Below are positions 15,747-24,919 of a stretch of DNA of 64,000 nt, one piece after another. The DNA comes from Chloroflexota bacterium (GTDB taxonomy: Bacteria > Chloroflexota > UBA11872): NCBI GenBank assembly GCA_022824495.1, contig JAJDZU010000012.1, forward strand, positions 186,001 through 250,000, written 5' to 3'. A program made the position numbers and the translations under genes. The notes beneath the pieces were generated by a model. That model worked only from the letters and a program-made list of their open reading frames with translations. It made no database searches and was not told the DNA's origin. Each line of letters begins with the position of its first letter. Within the stretch, counting starts at the first letter, position 1.

Positions 15747-17446
15747 GCGCCCGCCGCCTCGGCCGCCGCCAGGTCCGCCCGCGCCTCCTCGGCGTGCCGC
15801 ACCTGCAAGTCGAAGAGGTCGCGGTAGAACCCCGGCCTCGAGATCAGCTCGGCATGCGTTCCCCGGTCGGCGATCCGCCCGCCGTCCACGACCAGGATTT
15901 CGTCCGCGTGTTCCACCGAACTGATGCGCTGCGACACGATGAACGTCGTCCGCCCACCCGCTCGGCGCCGCAGGGCCTCCTGGATCCGCCGCTCGGTCTC
16001 GGTATCCACGCTCGACGTCGCGTCGTCCAGGATCAGAACCGCCGATTCGCGCAGCAGCGCCCGCGCGATCGTCAGCCGCTGCCGCTGACCGCCCGACAGG
16101 CCCACGCCGCGCTCACCGATAACAGTCTCGAATCCCTCCGGCATCTCCAGGATGAAGTCATACGCCTGCGCATCCTTCGCAGCGGCGATTACGTCGTCGA
16201 GGCCGGCGTCCGGATTGCCGTACGCGATGTTGTTGCGAACGGTGTCGGAAAACAGGAACGGGTCCTGCGGCACGATCGACACCGCCGAGCGCAGACTCTG
16301 CAAGTCAAAGCTCCGCACGTCCTGGCCATCCACCCGCACGCTGCCGCCCGCCGCGTCGTAATAGCGCGGAATCAGGTTCAGCAGGCTGGACTTCCCCGAA
16401 CCCGTCGGACCCACCACGCCGACCACATCGCCGGCGCCGGCAGCCGCGCTGACCCCGGACACAACCGCCCGCTGGTTAAAGGCAATGTCCACACCGTCGT
16501 AGTCCACCCGCCCCCTGGCATTCGTCTGCTTGGCGGCGCCCGGGGGGCTCTCGATTCCCACCGGCTCGTCCAGCAACCCGAACACTCGATCGGCCGATAC
16601 CGCCGTGCGCGCCACTTGCTGCACGATGAAACCCAGCCGCCGCGACGGCTGGATGAGCCGAGTGAAGTAGTAGTAGAACGCCAGCAGCACGCCGATGGAA
16701 ATCGAACCCTCGATGGCCAGCAGCCCGCCAGCCCAGATCACCACCAGCGAGCCAATGCCCGTCAGCAGCAGCATCAGCGGCATTGCCTTCGCCCGCAGCC
16801 GGATCGGCGCCAGTGCGCGCTCTCGCATCAGTTCGGACTCGGCACCGAACGCCTCGATCTCGCTTTCTTCCGTCGCGAACGCCTTGACCACGCGAATCCC
16901 GTTCAGGTTCTCAGTCAGCACCCTGGTCAGTTGCGCCTGCTGGCTTCGGTAGGCCAGCCACATTGGCCGTACCACCCGCCCATAAACGGTGGCTACAACC
17001 ACCATCAGCGCCAGCACCGCCAGGGCCATCAGCGTCAACTGAGCGCTGGCAATCACCATGCCCGTCACGATGACGACGTAAATGCCCACCGTGCGCACGG
17101 CTTCCATGACTCCGTAGCCGGTGAACCCCTGGACCGTCCGGGTATCGCTGATCGCCAGCGTGATTACGTCGCCGCTGTCCACCCGGTCGTAATAGGCATA
17201 CGGCAGGCGCTGCAGCTTGTCGTAGACCTCGTTGCGCAACTGGCGGCTGATCCCCGCCTGGTACCAGCGCTGACAGAACCGCGCGCCGAACAGGGAGGCC
17301 CCGCGCACCACGATCAGGGCCGCTGCGAGCAGCGAGAGCGCCACCAGGCGCGAGCGGTCACCCGCCACGATGCCTTCGTCAATCACCCGTGCCAGCACCT
17401 GCGGCACGACGAGGTCCATCGCCGCGGAGACCATCCAAACCAGCAC
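15743..17446 (-). CDS. ABC exporter half-transporter (permease-ATPase fusion), subunit A
   Basis: The partner half of the heterodimeric exporter, at least 567 residues. Its ATPase domain has Walker A GPTGSGKSS, canonical signature LSGGQRQRLTIARALL, Walker B VLILDDATSSVD and H-loop residue Gln (IVSQRISSV) instead of His. Walker B Asp-Asp in place of Asp-Glu is the degenerate-site pattern of heterodimeric exporters. The first standard start is GTG 17446, but this falls inside the first membrane helix. Upstream the frame stays open through SIWRTLAYIRSYWPLALLSV to an ATA at 17507-17509 that overlaps the stop of the preceding gene. The true start is therefore probably a rare codon upstream of 17446. 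Confidence 0.9.
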   Translation of the reverse strand: MLVWMVSAAMDLVVPQVLARVIDEGIVAGDRSRLVALSLLAAALIVVRGASLFGARFCQRWYQAGISRQLRNEVYDKLQRLPYAYYDRVDSGDVITLAISDTRTVQGFTGYGVMEAVRTVGIYVVIVTGMVIASAQLTLMALAVLALMVVVATVYGRVVRPMWLAYRSQQAQLTRVLTENLNGIRVVKAFATEESEIEAFGAESELMRERALAPIRLRAKAMPLMLLLTGIGSLVVIWAGGLLAIEGSISIGVLLAFYYYFTRLIQPSRRLGFIVQQVARTAVSADRVFGLLDEPVGIESPPGAAKQTNARGRVDYDGVDIAFNQRAVVSGVSAAAGAGDVVGVVGPTGSGKSSLLNLIPRYYDAAGGSVRVDGQDVRSFDLQSLRSAVSIVPQDPFLFSDTVRNNIAYGNPDAGLDDVIAAAKDAQAYDFILEMPEGFETVIGERGVGLSGGQRQRLTIARALLRESAVLILDDATSSVDTETERRIQEALRRRAGGRTTFIVSQRISSVEHADEILVVDGGRIADRGTHAELISRPGFYRDLFDLQVRHAEEARADLAAAEAAGA

Positions 17447-17505
17447 GCTGAGCAGTGCCAGCGGCCAGTAGGAGCGGATGTAGGCGAGCGTTCGCCAGAT
17501 GGACC

Positions 17506-18744
17506 TTATGGCTGGCCCTCGTCTTTGGACGCCTCAGTTGTCACCGTCGCCGGACACGCGTCATCCGCAGCCCCCGGGCTCGGCGTTTCCGGCGCATCCG
17601 GCAAAGGCGTTACGGGCACATCGCTCGCAGCCGCTGCCATTGCCATACGCGTCCTTCGTCGCTGAATCACGAGGAATTCCCTGAGAAATCCTCGCAGCGT
17701 CGTCCAAAGCAGCGCCCCAAGCGGAATCCCGAAGAGCACACCCCAAAACCCCGCCGCGATACCCCCCAGGATCACGCTGGACAGCACCACGATCGGATTC
17801 ACGCCAATCGCCGTCCCCATGATCCGCGGCTTCACCACGTTTTCGATCGCCAAAGACACCAGGGCCAGGGCAACCCCAATCCAGATCGCCAAGTCGACAC
17901 GAACGGTAAACGCCATGATCGTCGGAATCGCTATGCCCACAATCATCCCGAAGAAAGGAATGAACATCAGGATGCCGGTACCGACCGCCACCAGCAGGCC
18001 GAACTCCAGCCCCGCGATCAAATACGCCACAACCACCGCAATTCCCCAGATAACCGACGCCACGAACTGACCGCCCAGCCACGCGCCAAACGTGTGCTCG
18101 CTGGCCCGCACGCCACGGTGCAGGCGCGCCGCCCAGTCCGGCGGCAGCGCGTTCGCCAGCCGGTCCACGCCTCGATCCCAGCCCAGGACCAGGTAGAACG
18201 AGATGATCAACGTCACGATCGTGGCGGCCACGCCGCCTGCGATAGTTCCCGTCGTCGTTATGACGCCGGAAGCCAGCTGCTGTCCCATTGATGCCAGGTT
18301 GTGGCTGACATCCTCCGTGACCGTGCCCACGATGTCGTCGGGCGCGCCCAGCCCGGAAAGCCAGGTTTGCAGGTTGCTCAGGCCCTCTGGAATCCCCCGG
18401 GCCTGCGCGGTGAGGCTCTCCGCCGCGTGCCCTACTTCCGTAAAGAATGGCGGCAGCACGAAGAACAGACTTGCGCCAGCGATGCCCAATACCACCAGGT
18501 ACACCAGCGCCGATGCGACCGGGCGCGGAATCCGCAGCCGCTGTAACAATCGCACCGGGCCCAGCGTCGCCACCGTGACAATCCAGGCCACCAGCAGCAT
18601 CACCACGAAGACGCCGGCCTGGCTCAGCACGCCCCACAGGAATTGCAGCAGCCACGCGGCCGCCACGGCGATGCCGAGGTAGATCAGGATGAGAAGTGGG
18701 CGCTGCGTCTCGACGGGCGAGGTTCCTCTATGGACCGCTCGCAA
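17506..18744 (-). CDS. AI-2E family transporter (YdiK/PerM-type membrane protein)
   Basis: A 412-residue polytopic membrane protein of the AI-2E exporter-like family. Hydrophobic segments occur near the N-terminus (LLILIYLGIAVAAAWLLQFL, VFVVMLLVAWIVTVATL). The family's central amphipathic stretch follows, then several C-terminal segments including VVAYLIAGLEFGLLVAVGTG, FIPFFGMIVGIAIPTIMAF and IVVLSSVILGGIAAGFWGVL. The 'IPFFG' and 'PRIMGTAIGVNPIVVL' stretches are typical of the family. The cytoplasmic tail is acidic and Pro/Thr-rich. The TTG start at 18744 is the first possible one and has poor spacing to AGGG, so the N-terminus is uncertain. It is followed directly by the ABC exporter genes. 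Confidence 0.88.
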   Translation of the reverse strand: MRAVHRGTSPVETQRPLLILIYLGIAVAAAWLLQFLWGVLSQAGVFVVMLLVAWIVTVATLGPVRLLQRLRIPRPVASALVYLVVLGIAGASLFFVLPPFFTEVGHAAESLTAQARGIPEGLSNLQTWLSGLGAPDDIVGTVTEDVSHNLASMGQQLASGVITTTGTIAGGVAATIVTLIISFYLVLGWDRGVDRLANALPPDWAARLHRGVRASEHTFGAWLGGQFVASVIWGIAVVVAYLIAGLEFGLLVAVGTGILMFIPFFGMIVGIAIPTIMAFTVRVDLAIWIGVALALVSLAIENVVKPRIMGTAIGVNPIVVLSSVILGGIAAGFWGVLFGIPLGALLWTTLRGFLREFLVIQRRRTRMAMAAAASDVPVTPLPDAPETPSPGAADDACPATVTTEASKDEGQP

Positions 18745-18834
18745 CCCTCAATTCTATCCGCCCGACGGTGCACCTCGACCTGCCTAGAATTGGCTGACGC
18801 GGTGCAGCGCGCACCGCGCCGCGGCACATATCCA

Positions 18835-20787
18835 ATGACTCGCGAAGCCGTCCGTCCCACTATCGAAGGCAAGCTGGCCGAGTTGCCGGAGACCCCCGGC
18901 GTCTACCTCATGCGCGCCGCCGACGACCGTGTGCTCTACGTCGGCAAGGCCCGCTCACTCCGCAGTCGCGTCCGCAGCTACTTCCGCCGCGGCGGCCACT
19001 CCTACAAGACCCGCTCGATGGTCGCCCGGATTGCCGACTTCAGCGTCATCGTCACCGACTCCGAAGTCGAAGCCCTGGTTCTCGAAAACAACCTGATCAA
19101 GGAACACCGCCCTCGCTTCAACGTCACCTACCGCGACGACAAGCAATTTCTCTACCTCAAGGTCACCGTGCAGGAGACCTATCCCCGCGTCGCCACCACC
19201 CGGATCATTGCCAAGGACGGCTCGCTCTACTTTGGTCCGTACACCAGCGCCAAGTCCCTGCGCCAGACCCTCAAGCTCCTCAACCGCCTGTTCCCCTACC
19301 GCACCTGCAACATCAGCATGGCCAAGCCGATCCCGCGTCCCTGCCTCAAGTATGACCTCGGCCTCTGCAACGCTCCCTGCACCCGCTACGTCACCGTGGA
19401 CCAGTACCGCGAGGTCGTCGATGGCGCCGTCCGCTTCCTCCGCGGCGAGTACGAGCACGTCAAGGAAAGCCTCACGGAGCAGATGTGGGCCGCCTCCGAC
19501 GCCCAGGACTACGAAGAAGCCGCCCGCTTCCGCGACCGCATCACGGCCATGGAAAAAGTGGTGGCCGAGCAGAAGGTCTCCGACCCCGACGCCCGCGAGC
19601 GCCAGGTCGACGTCATCGCCGCCGCGCGCCAGGACCGCGACGCCATGGCCACCGTCTTCCGCATCCGCGGCGGCAAGCTGATTGGCCACCACCACTACGA
19701 GCTCACGGTCACCGGGGAGGAAACCGAGACTGAGATGCTGGACGACTTCGTCCGCGAGTATTACGACCGCGCCGCCGAAGTCCCCCAGCTGGTCCTGGTC
19801 CCCCACGACCTAACCGACGTCGAGATACTCCAGGACTGGCTCAAGTCACTGCGCGGCGCCTCCGTCGCCGTGCGCCGCCCGCAGCGCGGCTCCAAACATC
19901 GCCTGGTCAAGATGGCCGAGCGCAACGCCGCCGAGACCCTGCACCTGGAACGCACCACCTGGCTCAACAGCGAGCGCAAGCGCCGCCAGGCTCTCCTCGA
20001 AATCGGCGTCGCCCTCGACCTTCCCCGCCTCCCCCGCCGCATCGAGTGCTATGACATCTCGCATATCCAGGGTTCGCTCGCCGTTGGCTCCCTAGTGGTC
20101 TTCGAAGACGGCGTGGCCAAGAACGGCAAGTACCGTCGATTCAAAGTGCGCGGCGGCTCGGGCAACGACGACTTCGAGTCGCTGCGCGAAGTCCTCCGCC
20201 GCCGCCTTCGTCGCTATGCCGAAGAGACAGCCGTTGCGGCTGCCGCTGGTCAGGACCCCCGCGCGTTAGCCAGCGTGCCGATGGCCGGATTCAATCCGGA
20301 CGACCAACTGCCGGAAGTTGCGGAACCTGCCGCCGGATCCGCCAAGGAGTGGGGTGTCACCCCCGACCTCATGCTGATCGACGGCGGCAAAGGTCAGCTA
20401 AGCGCCGCGCTGGAGGTATATGAGGAACTGGGCCTCAACCGCTCCCGCCTCCCCCTCGCCGCCATCGCCAAGCGCCGCGAAGAGGTTTATCTCCCCAACC
20501 GCTCCAGCCCGGTTCTCATGCCCGTCGACGGACCCGGCCTCCATCTCGTCCAGCAAATCCGCGACGAAGCCCATCGCTTCGCCGTCAGCTTTCACATCAA
20601 GCTGCGCACCGCCCGCGGCCGCCGCTCCATCCTGGACGAGATCCCCGGCATCGGCCCCAAGCGCAAGCGCAACCTCCTGCGGGCCTTCGGCTCACTGAAA
20701 CGCATCCGCGCCGCCTCGCTCGAGGACCTCACCGCAGTCGACGGCATGACCGCCTCCACCGCCAAAGCCCTCAAGGAGGCTCTATAG
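18835..20787 (+). CDS. uvrC: Excinuclease ABC subunit C
   Basis: A 650-residue UvrC, which makes both incisions in nucleotide excision repair. The N-terminal GIY-YIG nuclease reads PETPGVYLM then VLYVGKARSLRSRVRSYF. A Cys cluster (RTCNISM, PRPCLKYDLGLCNAPC) follows. The UVR domain is DYEEAARFRDRITAMEKV. The RNase H-like 5' nuclease has ECYDISHIQGSLAVGSLVVF and LIDGGKGQL, and the C-terminal helix-hairpin-helix pair contains DEIPGIGPKRKRNLLRAFGS. ATG 18835 is chosen because the extra residues possible upstream are unrelated to the family. It is transcribed divergently from the AI-2E permease. Confidence 0.97.
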   Translation: MTREAVRPTIEGKLAELPETPGVYLMRAADDRVLYVGKARSLRSRVRSYFRRGGHSYKTRSMVARIADFSVIVTDSEVEALVLENNLIKEHRPRFNVTYRDDKQFLYLKVTVQETYPRVATTRIIAKDGSLYFGPYTSAKSLRQTLKLLNRLFPYRTCNISMAKPIPRPCLKYDLGLCNAPCTRYVTVDQYREVVDGAVRFLRGEYEHVKESLTEQMWAASDAQDYEEAARFRDRITAMEKVVAEQKVSDPDARERQVDVIAAARQDRDAMATVFRIRGGKLIGHHHYELTVTGEETETEMLDDFVREYYDRAAEVPQLVLVPHDLTDVEILQDWLKSLRGASVAVRRPQRGSKHRLVKMAERNAAETLHLERTTWLNSERKRRQALLEIGVALDLPRLPRRIECYDISHIQGSLAVGSLVVFEDGVAKNGKYRRFKVRGGSGNDDFESLREVLRRRLRRYAEETAVAAAAGQDPRALASVPMAGFNPDDQLPEVAEPAAGSAKEWGVTPDLMLIDGGKGQLSAALEVYEELGLNRSRLPLAAIAKRREEVYLPNRSSPVLMPVDGPGLHLVQQIRDEAHRFAVSFHIKLRTARGRRSILDEIPGIGPKRKRNLLRAFGSLKRIRAASLEDLTAVDGMTASTAKALKEAL

Positions 20788-20815
20788 CGCCGGCCGCCGG
20801 ACGATATGCGATCGA

Positions 20816-21316
20816 CTACCCAGCCTGCGACCGCTGCTCCCACAGCGGCAGAATCGCCAGCAGGTCCAGATACCCCACCGGCCGGTTCTCAGCGTCAACC
20901 ACCGGCAGGCCGGCCTGACCTGATCGGTACAGGGCAATAAAGGCGTCGTGCAGGGAGTCGGTGACTGCCACCGATGCCGCGGCCAGCATCACTTCCCCGG
21001 CCGTGGGATGCACGATCTGGTCGGCAGCCTCCAAGACGCCTCCTATCGACGCCACTTCTCCCATGAGCGCTTCGGGATAGACGTCGGCGAAGATCGCCGC
21101 GTAGAAGGCCCGCATTGGAATGATCCCGCTGAGCTTGCCGTCCGCGTCCGTCACCGCGACGGTGCGAACGTGCGGGTAGGGCTCAACCGCGCGCACGAGA
21201 TCGGCGAACTCAGTGTCGGCGGCTACGACGGTGAAGGGGTCGAGAAGCCCGCGCATCTGCAAATCGGCAAGCTGCGTGTCTGAAGCGTCCAGCGGCTGCC
21301 GCGCACTTGCACTCAT
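20816..21316 (-). CDS. CBS-domain protein
   Basis: A 166-residue protein made of two CBS-like motifs. The first is around VRTVAVTDADGKLSGIIPMR and the second around AGLPVVDAENRPVGYLDLLA, with a helical middle (SLHDAFIALYRSG). CBS pairs sense adenosine nucleotides or ions and often gate transporters. ATG 21316 follows GGGAGGAGCCC, a strong ribosome site. The gene starts 22 bases after the stop of the ArsB/NhaD-type transporter, so it probably regulates that transporter; this is an inference from context. Confidence 0.85.
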   Translation of the reverse strand: MSASARQPLDASDTQLADLQMRGLLDPFTVVAADTEFADLVRAVEPYPHVRTVAVTDADGKLSGIIPMRAFYAAIFADVYPEALMGEVASIGGVLEAADQIVHPTAGEVMLAAASVAVTDSLHDAFIALYRSGQAGLPVVDAENRPVGYLDLLAILPLWEQRSQAG

Positions 21317-21338
21317 GGGCTCCTCCCGATTGTCGCCT

Positions 21339-22640
21339 CTAGGCAAACGCCAAGTAACGCAACCATACCCAAATCGTGCCGATGATCAGCACCATCACGG
21401 TCACTGGAATGCCGTACTTCATGAACTCGACAAATCGGATGTGATGTCCCTCGCGCTCCGAGATCCCCGCCAGGATGACGTTGGCCGACGCCCCGATGAT
21501 CGTGGCGTTGCCGCCAAAGTCCGCCCCGATCGCCAGCGACCACCACAGGATGTTGTCAGGGTTCAGGCCCTCCGCCGTCAGTCGCTGAACCACCGGCAGC
21601 ATCGTCGCGGTATACGGAATGTTGTCCACCACCGCCGAAAGGACGGCACTGAGCCACATAATCAGGAGTGCCGTGGCTCCCACGTTGCCCTGGGTCAGCT
21701 CGATGGTGAAGTCCGCCACGGCGTCCAGCACGCCCAACTGCACCAGCCCGCCCACCATCATGAAGAGTCCGACAAAGAACAGCACGCTGGCCCACTCCAC
21801 CTCGTTGTAGACCTTGTGGACGTCCGGTCGCGTAATGATCATCAACAGCGCGGCGCCCGCCACCGCCACCGTCGCCGGCTCCCAGCCCATGGCGCCGTGA
21901 ATCAGGAAACCGAAGATCGTCAGCCCTAGCACGCCCAGCCCGATGTACATGCCGCGTCGGTCGGTGATGGCGTCGGCGGGGTCCAGCGTTGCCAGCGCGG
22001 CCGCGCGCTCTGGAGCCGCCACCACCTGCGATCTGAACATCCAACGCATCACGATCAGCAAAAACACCAGTGAAATCACGGCCGGCGGCGTCATGTGCGC
22101 CGCAAACACGGCGAAATCCAGGTCGCCCGCGCTGGCAATCAGGATGTTCGGCGGATCCCCGATCAAGGTCGCCGCGCCCCCAACGTTCGACGCCAGGATC
22201 TCCGCGATGAAAAACGGCACCGGGTTCAGGCCCAATCGCGACGCCACGAAAATGGTGATCGGAGCAATCAGGATCACCGTGGTCACGTTGTCCAGAAACG
22301 CCGACAGCACAGCCGTAATCAGCGATAGCGCCAGCATCAACTGCACACCGTCGCCTTTGGTCCAGCGCGCCGCCAGGATCGCCAACGCTTGAAACGCGCC
22401 GGTGTGGCGAACGATCCCGGCCAGCACCATCATCCCCACAAGCAAAAGGATCACGTTCAAGTCGATGTGCTCGAACGCGTGGTGCTGATCCAGGATTCCG
22501 ATCAGGATCATCAGCGCGCCGCCGCCCAGCGCCACCGCCGACTTCGGCACCTTGTCGCTCGCGATCAGCGCATAGGCGACGACAAAAATGACAACGCCGG
22601 CAACGATCAGACCGGTTCCAACAGCTTCGTGCTCGCTCAT
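21339..22640 (-). CDS. ArsB/NhaD-family ion transporter
   Basis: A 433-residue polytopic membrane protein of the ion transporter superfamily. Typical stretches are NVILLLVGMMVLAGIVRHTG, SAFLDNVTTVILIAPITI, ASNVGGAATLIGDPPNILIA and SAVVDNIPYTATMLPVV. The paired 'DN(V/I)T/P' hairpins and 'NIGG-AT-IGDPPN' are the hallmark of ArsB/NhaD/P-protein carriers. It could be a Na+/H+ antiporter or an anion exporter; no arsenic-resistance genes are nearby. The downstream CBS gene suggests nucleotide- or ion-dependent control. Confidence 0.87.
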   Translation of the reverse strand: MSEHEAVGTGLIVAGVVIFVVAYALIASDKVPKSAVALGGGALMILIGILDQHHAFEHIDLNVILLLVGMMVLAGIVRHTGAFQALAILAARWTKGDGVQLMLALSLITAVLSAFLDNVTTVILIAPITIFVASRLGLNPVPFFIAEILASNVGGAATLIGDPPNILIASAGDLDFAVFAAHMTPPAVISLVFLLIVMRWMFRSQVVAAPERAAALATLDPADAITDRRGMYIGLGVLGLTIFGFLIHGAMGWEPATVAVAGAALLMIITRPDVHKVYNEVEWASVLFFVGLFMMVGGLVQLGVLDAVADFTIELTQGNVGATALLIMWLSAVLSAVVDNIPYTATMLPVVQRLTAEGLNPDNILWWSLAIGADFGGNATIIGASANVILAGISEREGHHIRFVEFMKYGIPVTVMVLIIGTIWVWLRYLAFA

Positions 22641-22785
22641 TGGATCAATTCTTGGAGGCCCGTAGGCGACGGATACCTGAAATGCGCGACGGCGGCGTCA
22701 CGAGACGGTGACTGCCCGCCGCGGCGACATGGTACGCCACGAATTCGGCGGAATGGCCGCACCTCGGTCGTGATTCCGGCGAATC

Positions 22786-23544
22786 TCAGTCCACCTCATT
22801 GACGGCATTGACCGCCGCCGCCGCAACTCCCCGCAGGGTCCCCAGCGCGGTCCTTAGATCTCGCCTGAACTGACTGATCGCCCGGATTTCCAGCGGCCAG
22901 CGCGCCAGCCCGAGAATGTCAGGCCACAGGTTCCCGCCCTGGGCAGCCGCCAGCGCCGCCACGCTATGCGGAATGTCGTGCCCCATGGGGTCCAGCACCA
23001 CGCGTAACCCCACCGCCGGCACTCCCGCCCGATGTGCGCCCGCCAACAGCGCGTGCGTTTCCATGTCGACTCCGATGAATCCGGCCTCGCCCAGCCGACG
23101 TTTCTCGTCCTGACGCGACAGCGCGTCCACCACTGCAACCGGGCCCACGCGAACCTGTGTTCCAGCTTCGGGCAGGCTTTCGGCCAAAGCCTCCACCATG
23201 CGCGCGTTCGCGGGCGTTGGATTGGCAAACAGGGGCCCGGCGCCGCTTGCTACCAGCACGTCGCCGGCCGACTGGCCGGACCGAGTTCCACCCGCGACGC
23301 CGACGATCAAGAGCTTGCCAATCCGCCGGGATTCCAGCACGCGTTCCAGGGTGGCACCAGACCGACGCGCGCCTTGCCCCGTCACGATCCCAATGGCTTC
23401 GACGTCGCCGAATCTGAAGAGCCGTGCCCCGCCGATTTCCGGGACGGTCAAGCCCGCAACGGCTTCGCCAACGAACGCCATTAGCTCGGCCCTGGTCGGC
23501 GCCAGGACACCCAGCACCACCGTCTCGTTTTCAGTCGAACGCAC
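22786..23544 (-). CDS. Nucleoside-phosphorylase-superfamily protein
   Basis: A 252-residue protein of the phosphorylase/MTA-SAH nucleosidase fold. A strand and turn near the N-terminus read VLGVLAPTRAELMAF. The glycine-rich substrate loop is LLIVGVAGGTRSGQSAGDVL. The motif FIGVDMETHALLAGAHRAG carries the Met-Glu that binds ribose, followed by VPAVGLRVVLDPMG. It resembles nucleosidase-like proteins linked to hopanoid synthesis (HpnG type), but no hopanoid gene lies nearby, so the substrate is open. GTG 23544 starts nine bases after the gene upstream ends. Confidence 0.75.
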   Translation of the reverse strand: MRSTENETVVLGVLAPTRAELMAFVGEAVAGLTVPEIGGARLFRFGDVEAIGIVTGQGARRSGATLERVLESRRIGKLLIVGVAGGTRSGQSAGDVLVASGAGPLFANPTPANARMVEALAESLPEAGTQVRVGPVAVVDALSRQDEKRRLGEAGFIGVDMETHALLAGAHRAGVPAVGLRVVLDPMGHDIPHSVAALAAAQGGNLWPDILGLARWPLEIRAISQFRRDLRTALGTLRGVAAAAVNAVNEVD

Positions 23545-23553
23545 CGAACCCGA

Positions 23554-24318
23554 TCAATCCGCCACGAAGAATGTGTGCTGCACGGGTTGGGCAACGACGT
23601 CCTGATAGTCCTCCACCTGGCCCACCGTTTCACCGTCAACCAGATAGGGCGTCGGCCCTCGAAGCACGAACTCGGCCCGGTCGAATCGGTTGAACACGGT
23701 ATGCGCCAGCCGCAGCCAGCACATCGGATCTGCCTCCGTTGAGTACAGGTCGGCCCAGAGCATAGGTCCGGTGTCCATCTGGAACAGAACGCGCTCCGGG
23801 TGGTAGTTGAATGTCTTGACCGGGTATTCCAGGACGGCGCGCCGGGTTCCAACCTCGTTCCGAATCTCGGTCTGTATCACCACCGGGTCCAGTGATTCCG
23901 CAGCCGCCACCAAGGCCTCGTTGTCGTTCGCGAGAATTGGATTCGAAAGCGGCGTTAGTGCGTAATCGAGCTCGAGGTAGCGCTCGTCGATCGGAACGGG
24001 CTGCGGCCTCGGATCGGGATCGGCGAGGTCTCGACTGAAGCGCAGCGCCCGATCCTTGCCCTGCGCCCACGCGAGCCGGTATTCGCCGCCCGGCTGCTGG
24101 ATGCACGAGTCCTCCCGATACATCCACTCCGTGCGGCACGGCGCGATCAGGTAGAACTCCTCGTCCGCGCCAGTGGCGGAGTCAATCACCCGCGCGCGCG
24201 CGTCCAATTGGATGCGCACGCTGTTGCCGTACGGCATGTGGCCCGGCGTGCGCACATCCGAGGTCGTCGGCGCAGTAGTCCAGCGCAGGTAGGAACGGCT
24301 GTAGTCCAGTGGGTGCAT
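23554..24318 (-). CDS. Hypothetical protein (254 aa)
   Basis: Not recognised. It is a soluble-looking, Asp/Arg/Pro-rich protein with a strongly beta-type pattern (FYLIAPCRTEWMYREDSCIQ, EYRLAWAQGKDRALRFSRDL, AVLEYPVKTFNYHPERVLFQ). ATG 24318 is preceded by GGGAGAAGCC, and that ribosome site decides the start over 24381. There is no signal peptide and no catalytic motif I can name. It sits in a run of four minus-strand genes and ends nine bases before the phosphorylase-like gene, so the two are probably co-translated and may work in the same pathway. Confidence 0.75.
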   Translation of the reverse strand: MHPLDYSRSYLRWTTAPTTSDVRTPGHMPYGNSVRIQLDARARVIDSATGADEEFYLIAPCRTEWMYREDSCIQQPGGEYRLAWAQGKDRALRFSRDLADPDPRPQPVPIDERYLELDYALTPLSNPILANDNEALVAAAESLDPVVIQTEIRNEVGTRRAVLEYPVKTFNYHPERVLFQMDTGPMLWADLYSTEADPMCWLRLAHTVFNRFDRAEFVLRGPTPYLVDGETVGQVEDYQDVVAQPVQHTFFVAD

Positions 24319-24439
24319 GGCTTCTCCCAGGTGTAAATCTCGGTGCCTGATGCGTGCGCCCAACGCTCGCGAATCGCGCAAGCGTACGCAGCCGGCGGCC
24401 GCGGGTCAGGCCTCAACGTATGGAAGTCAGGCGCTGGTG

Positions 24440-24826
24440 CTAGCCGGACTCTTTCGGCATGGCCTGCAGCGTTGCTTCCACGTCCACGCTGCACGAGCCC
24501 CGGCTATACGTTCCATCAAAGTGCTCACACTGCCAGCCCGCTTGTGCGGTTCCGCCGAGGTTGCACACCTCCATCAGCCCGGGCGCCCCTGTGCGCGGCA
24601 TCACCGCCGGCACACCCACGAACTGGCCGCCAAAGAAGTCGCACGAGGCCTTGAGCTCGGTCGCATTCGGAACTCTTGAGCTGTACCGGTTCACCACATT
24701 CGCGTGTTCCGCATTCTCGATCTGGAACCGAATGCCGATCACAATGAGCGCTACGAGCCCGACGACGACAGCAACGCTGAAGATGCGCATGCCGTTGCGA
24801 ATCAGAAAAGGTTCTCGTTCAATCAT
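24440..24826 (-). CDS. Small single-pass membrane protein with conserved-looking cysteines
   Basis: A 128-residue protein. After a short charged N-terminus (MIEREPFLIRNGMRIF) there is one membrane helix (SVAVVVGLVALIVIGI), which should place the rest outside the membrane. The outer part holds four Cys: in ELKASCDFF, LMEVCNLGG, WQCEHF and SRGSCSV. These could form two disulfides. ATG 24826 gives the best membrane topology; a longer frame opens at 24901. It is the second gene in the run DUF3105, this gene, an unknown gene and the phosphorylase-like gene. Function unknown. Confidence 0.65.
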   Translation of the reverse strand: MIEREPFLIRNGMRIFSVAVVVGLVALIVIGIRFQIENAEHANVVNRYSSRVPNATELKASCDFFGGQFVGVPAVMPRTGAPGLMEVCNLGGTAQAGWQCEHFDGTYSRGSCSVDVEATLQAMPKESG

Positions 24827-24919
24827 CCCGGAGTGCTCCGAACGCGTCTGTATCGGCGACCATTCCGTCCACCTTAGGCCAAAGTCGCCGGCTGCTTCCA
24901 ATCAATTGTCGAGTGTGCA

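Noticed and set aside
13989..17665. Two long plus-strand open frames (over 600 codons each) opposite the ABC exporter genes
   Set aside because: They are rich in Arg, His, Pro and Gln with no domain motifs, the usual look of antisense frames in GC-rich coding DNA. The minus-strand frames have complete ABC motifs.
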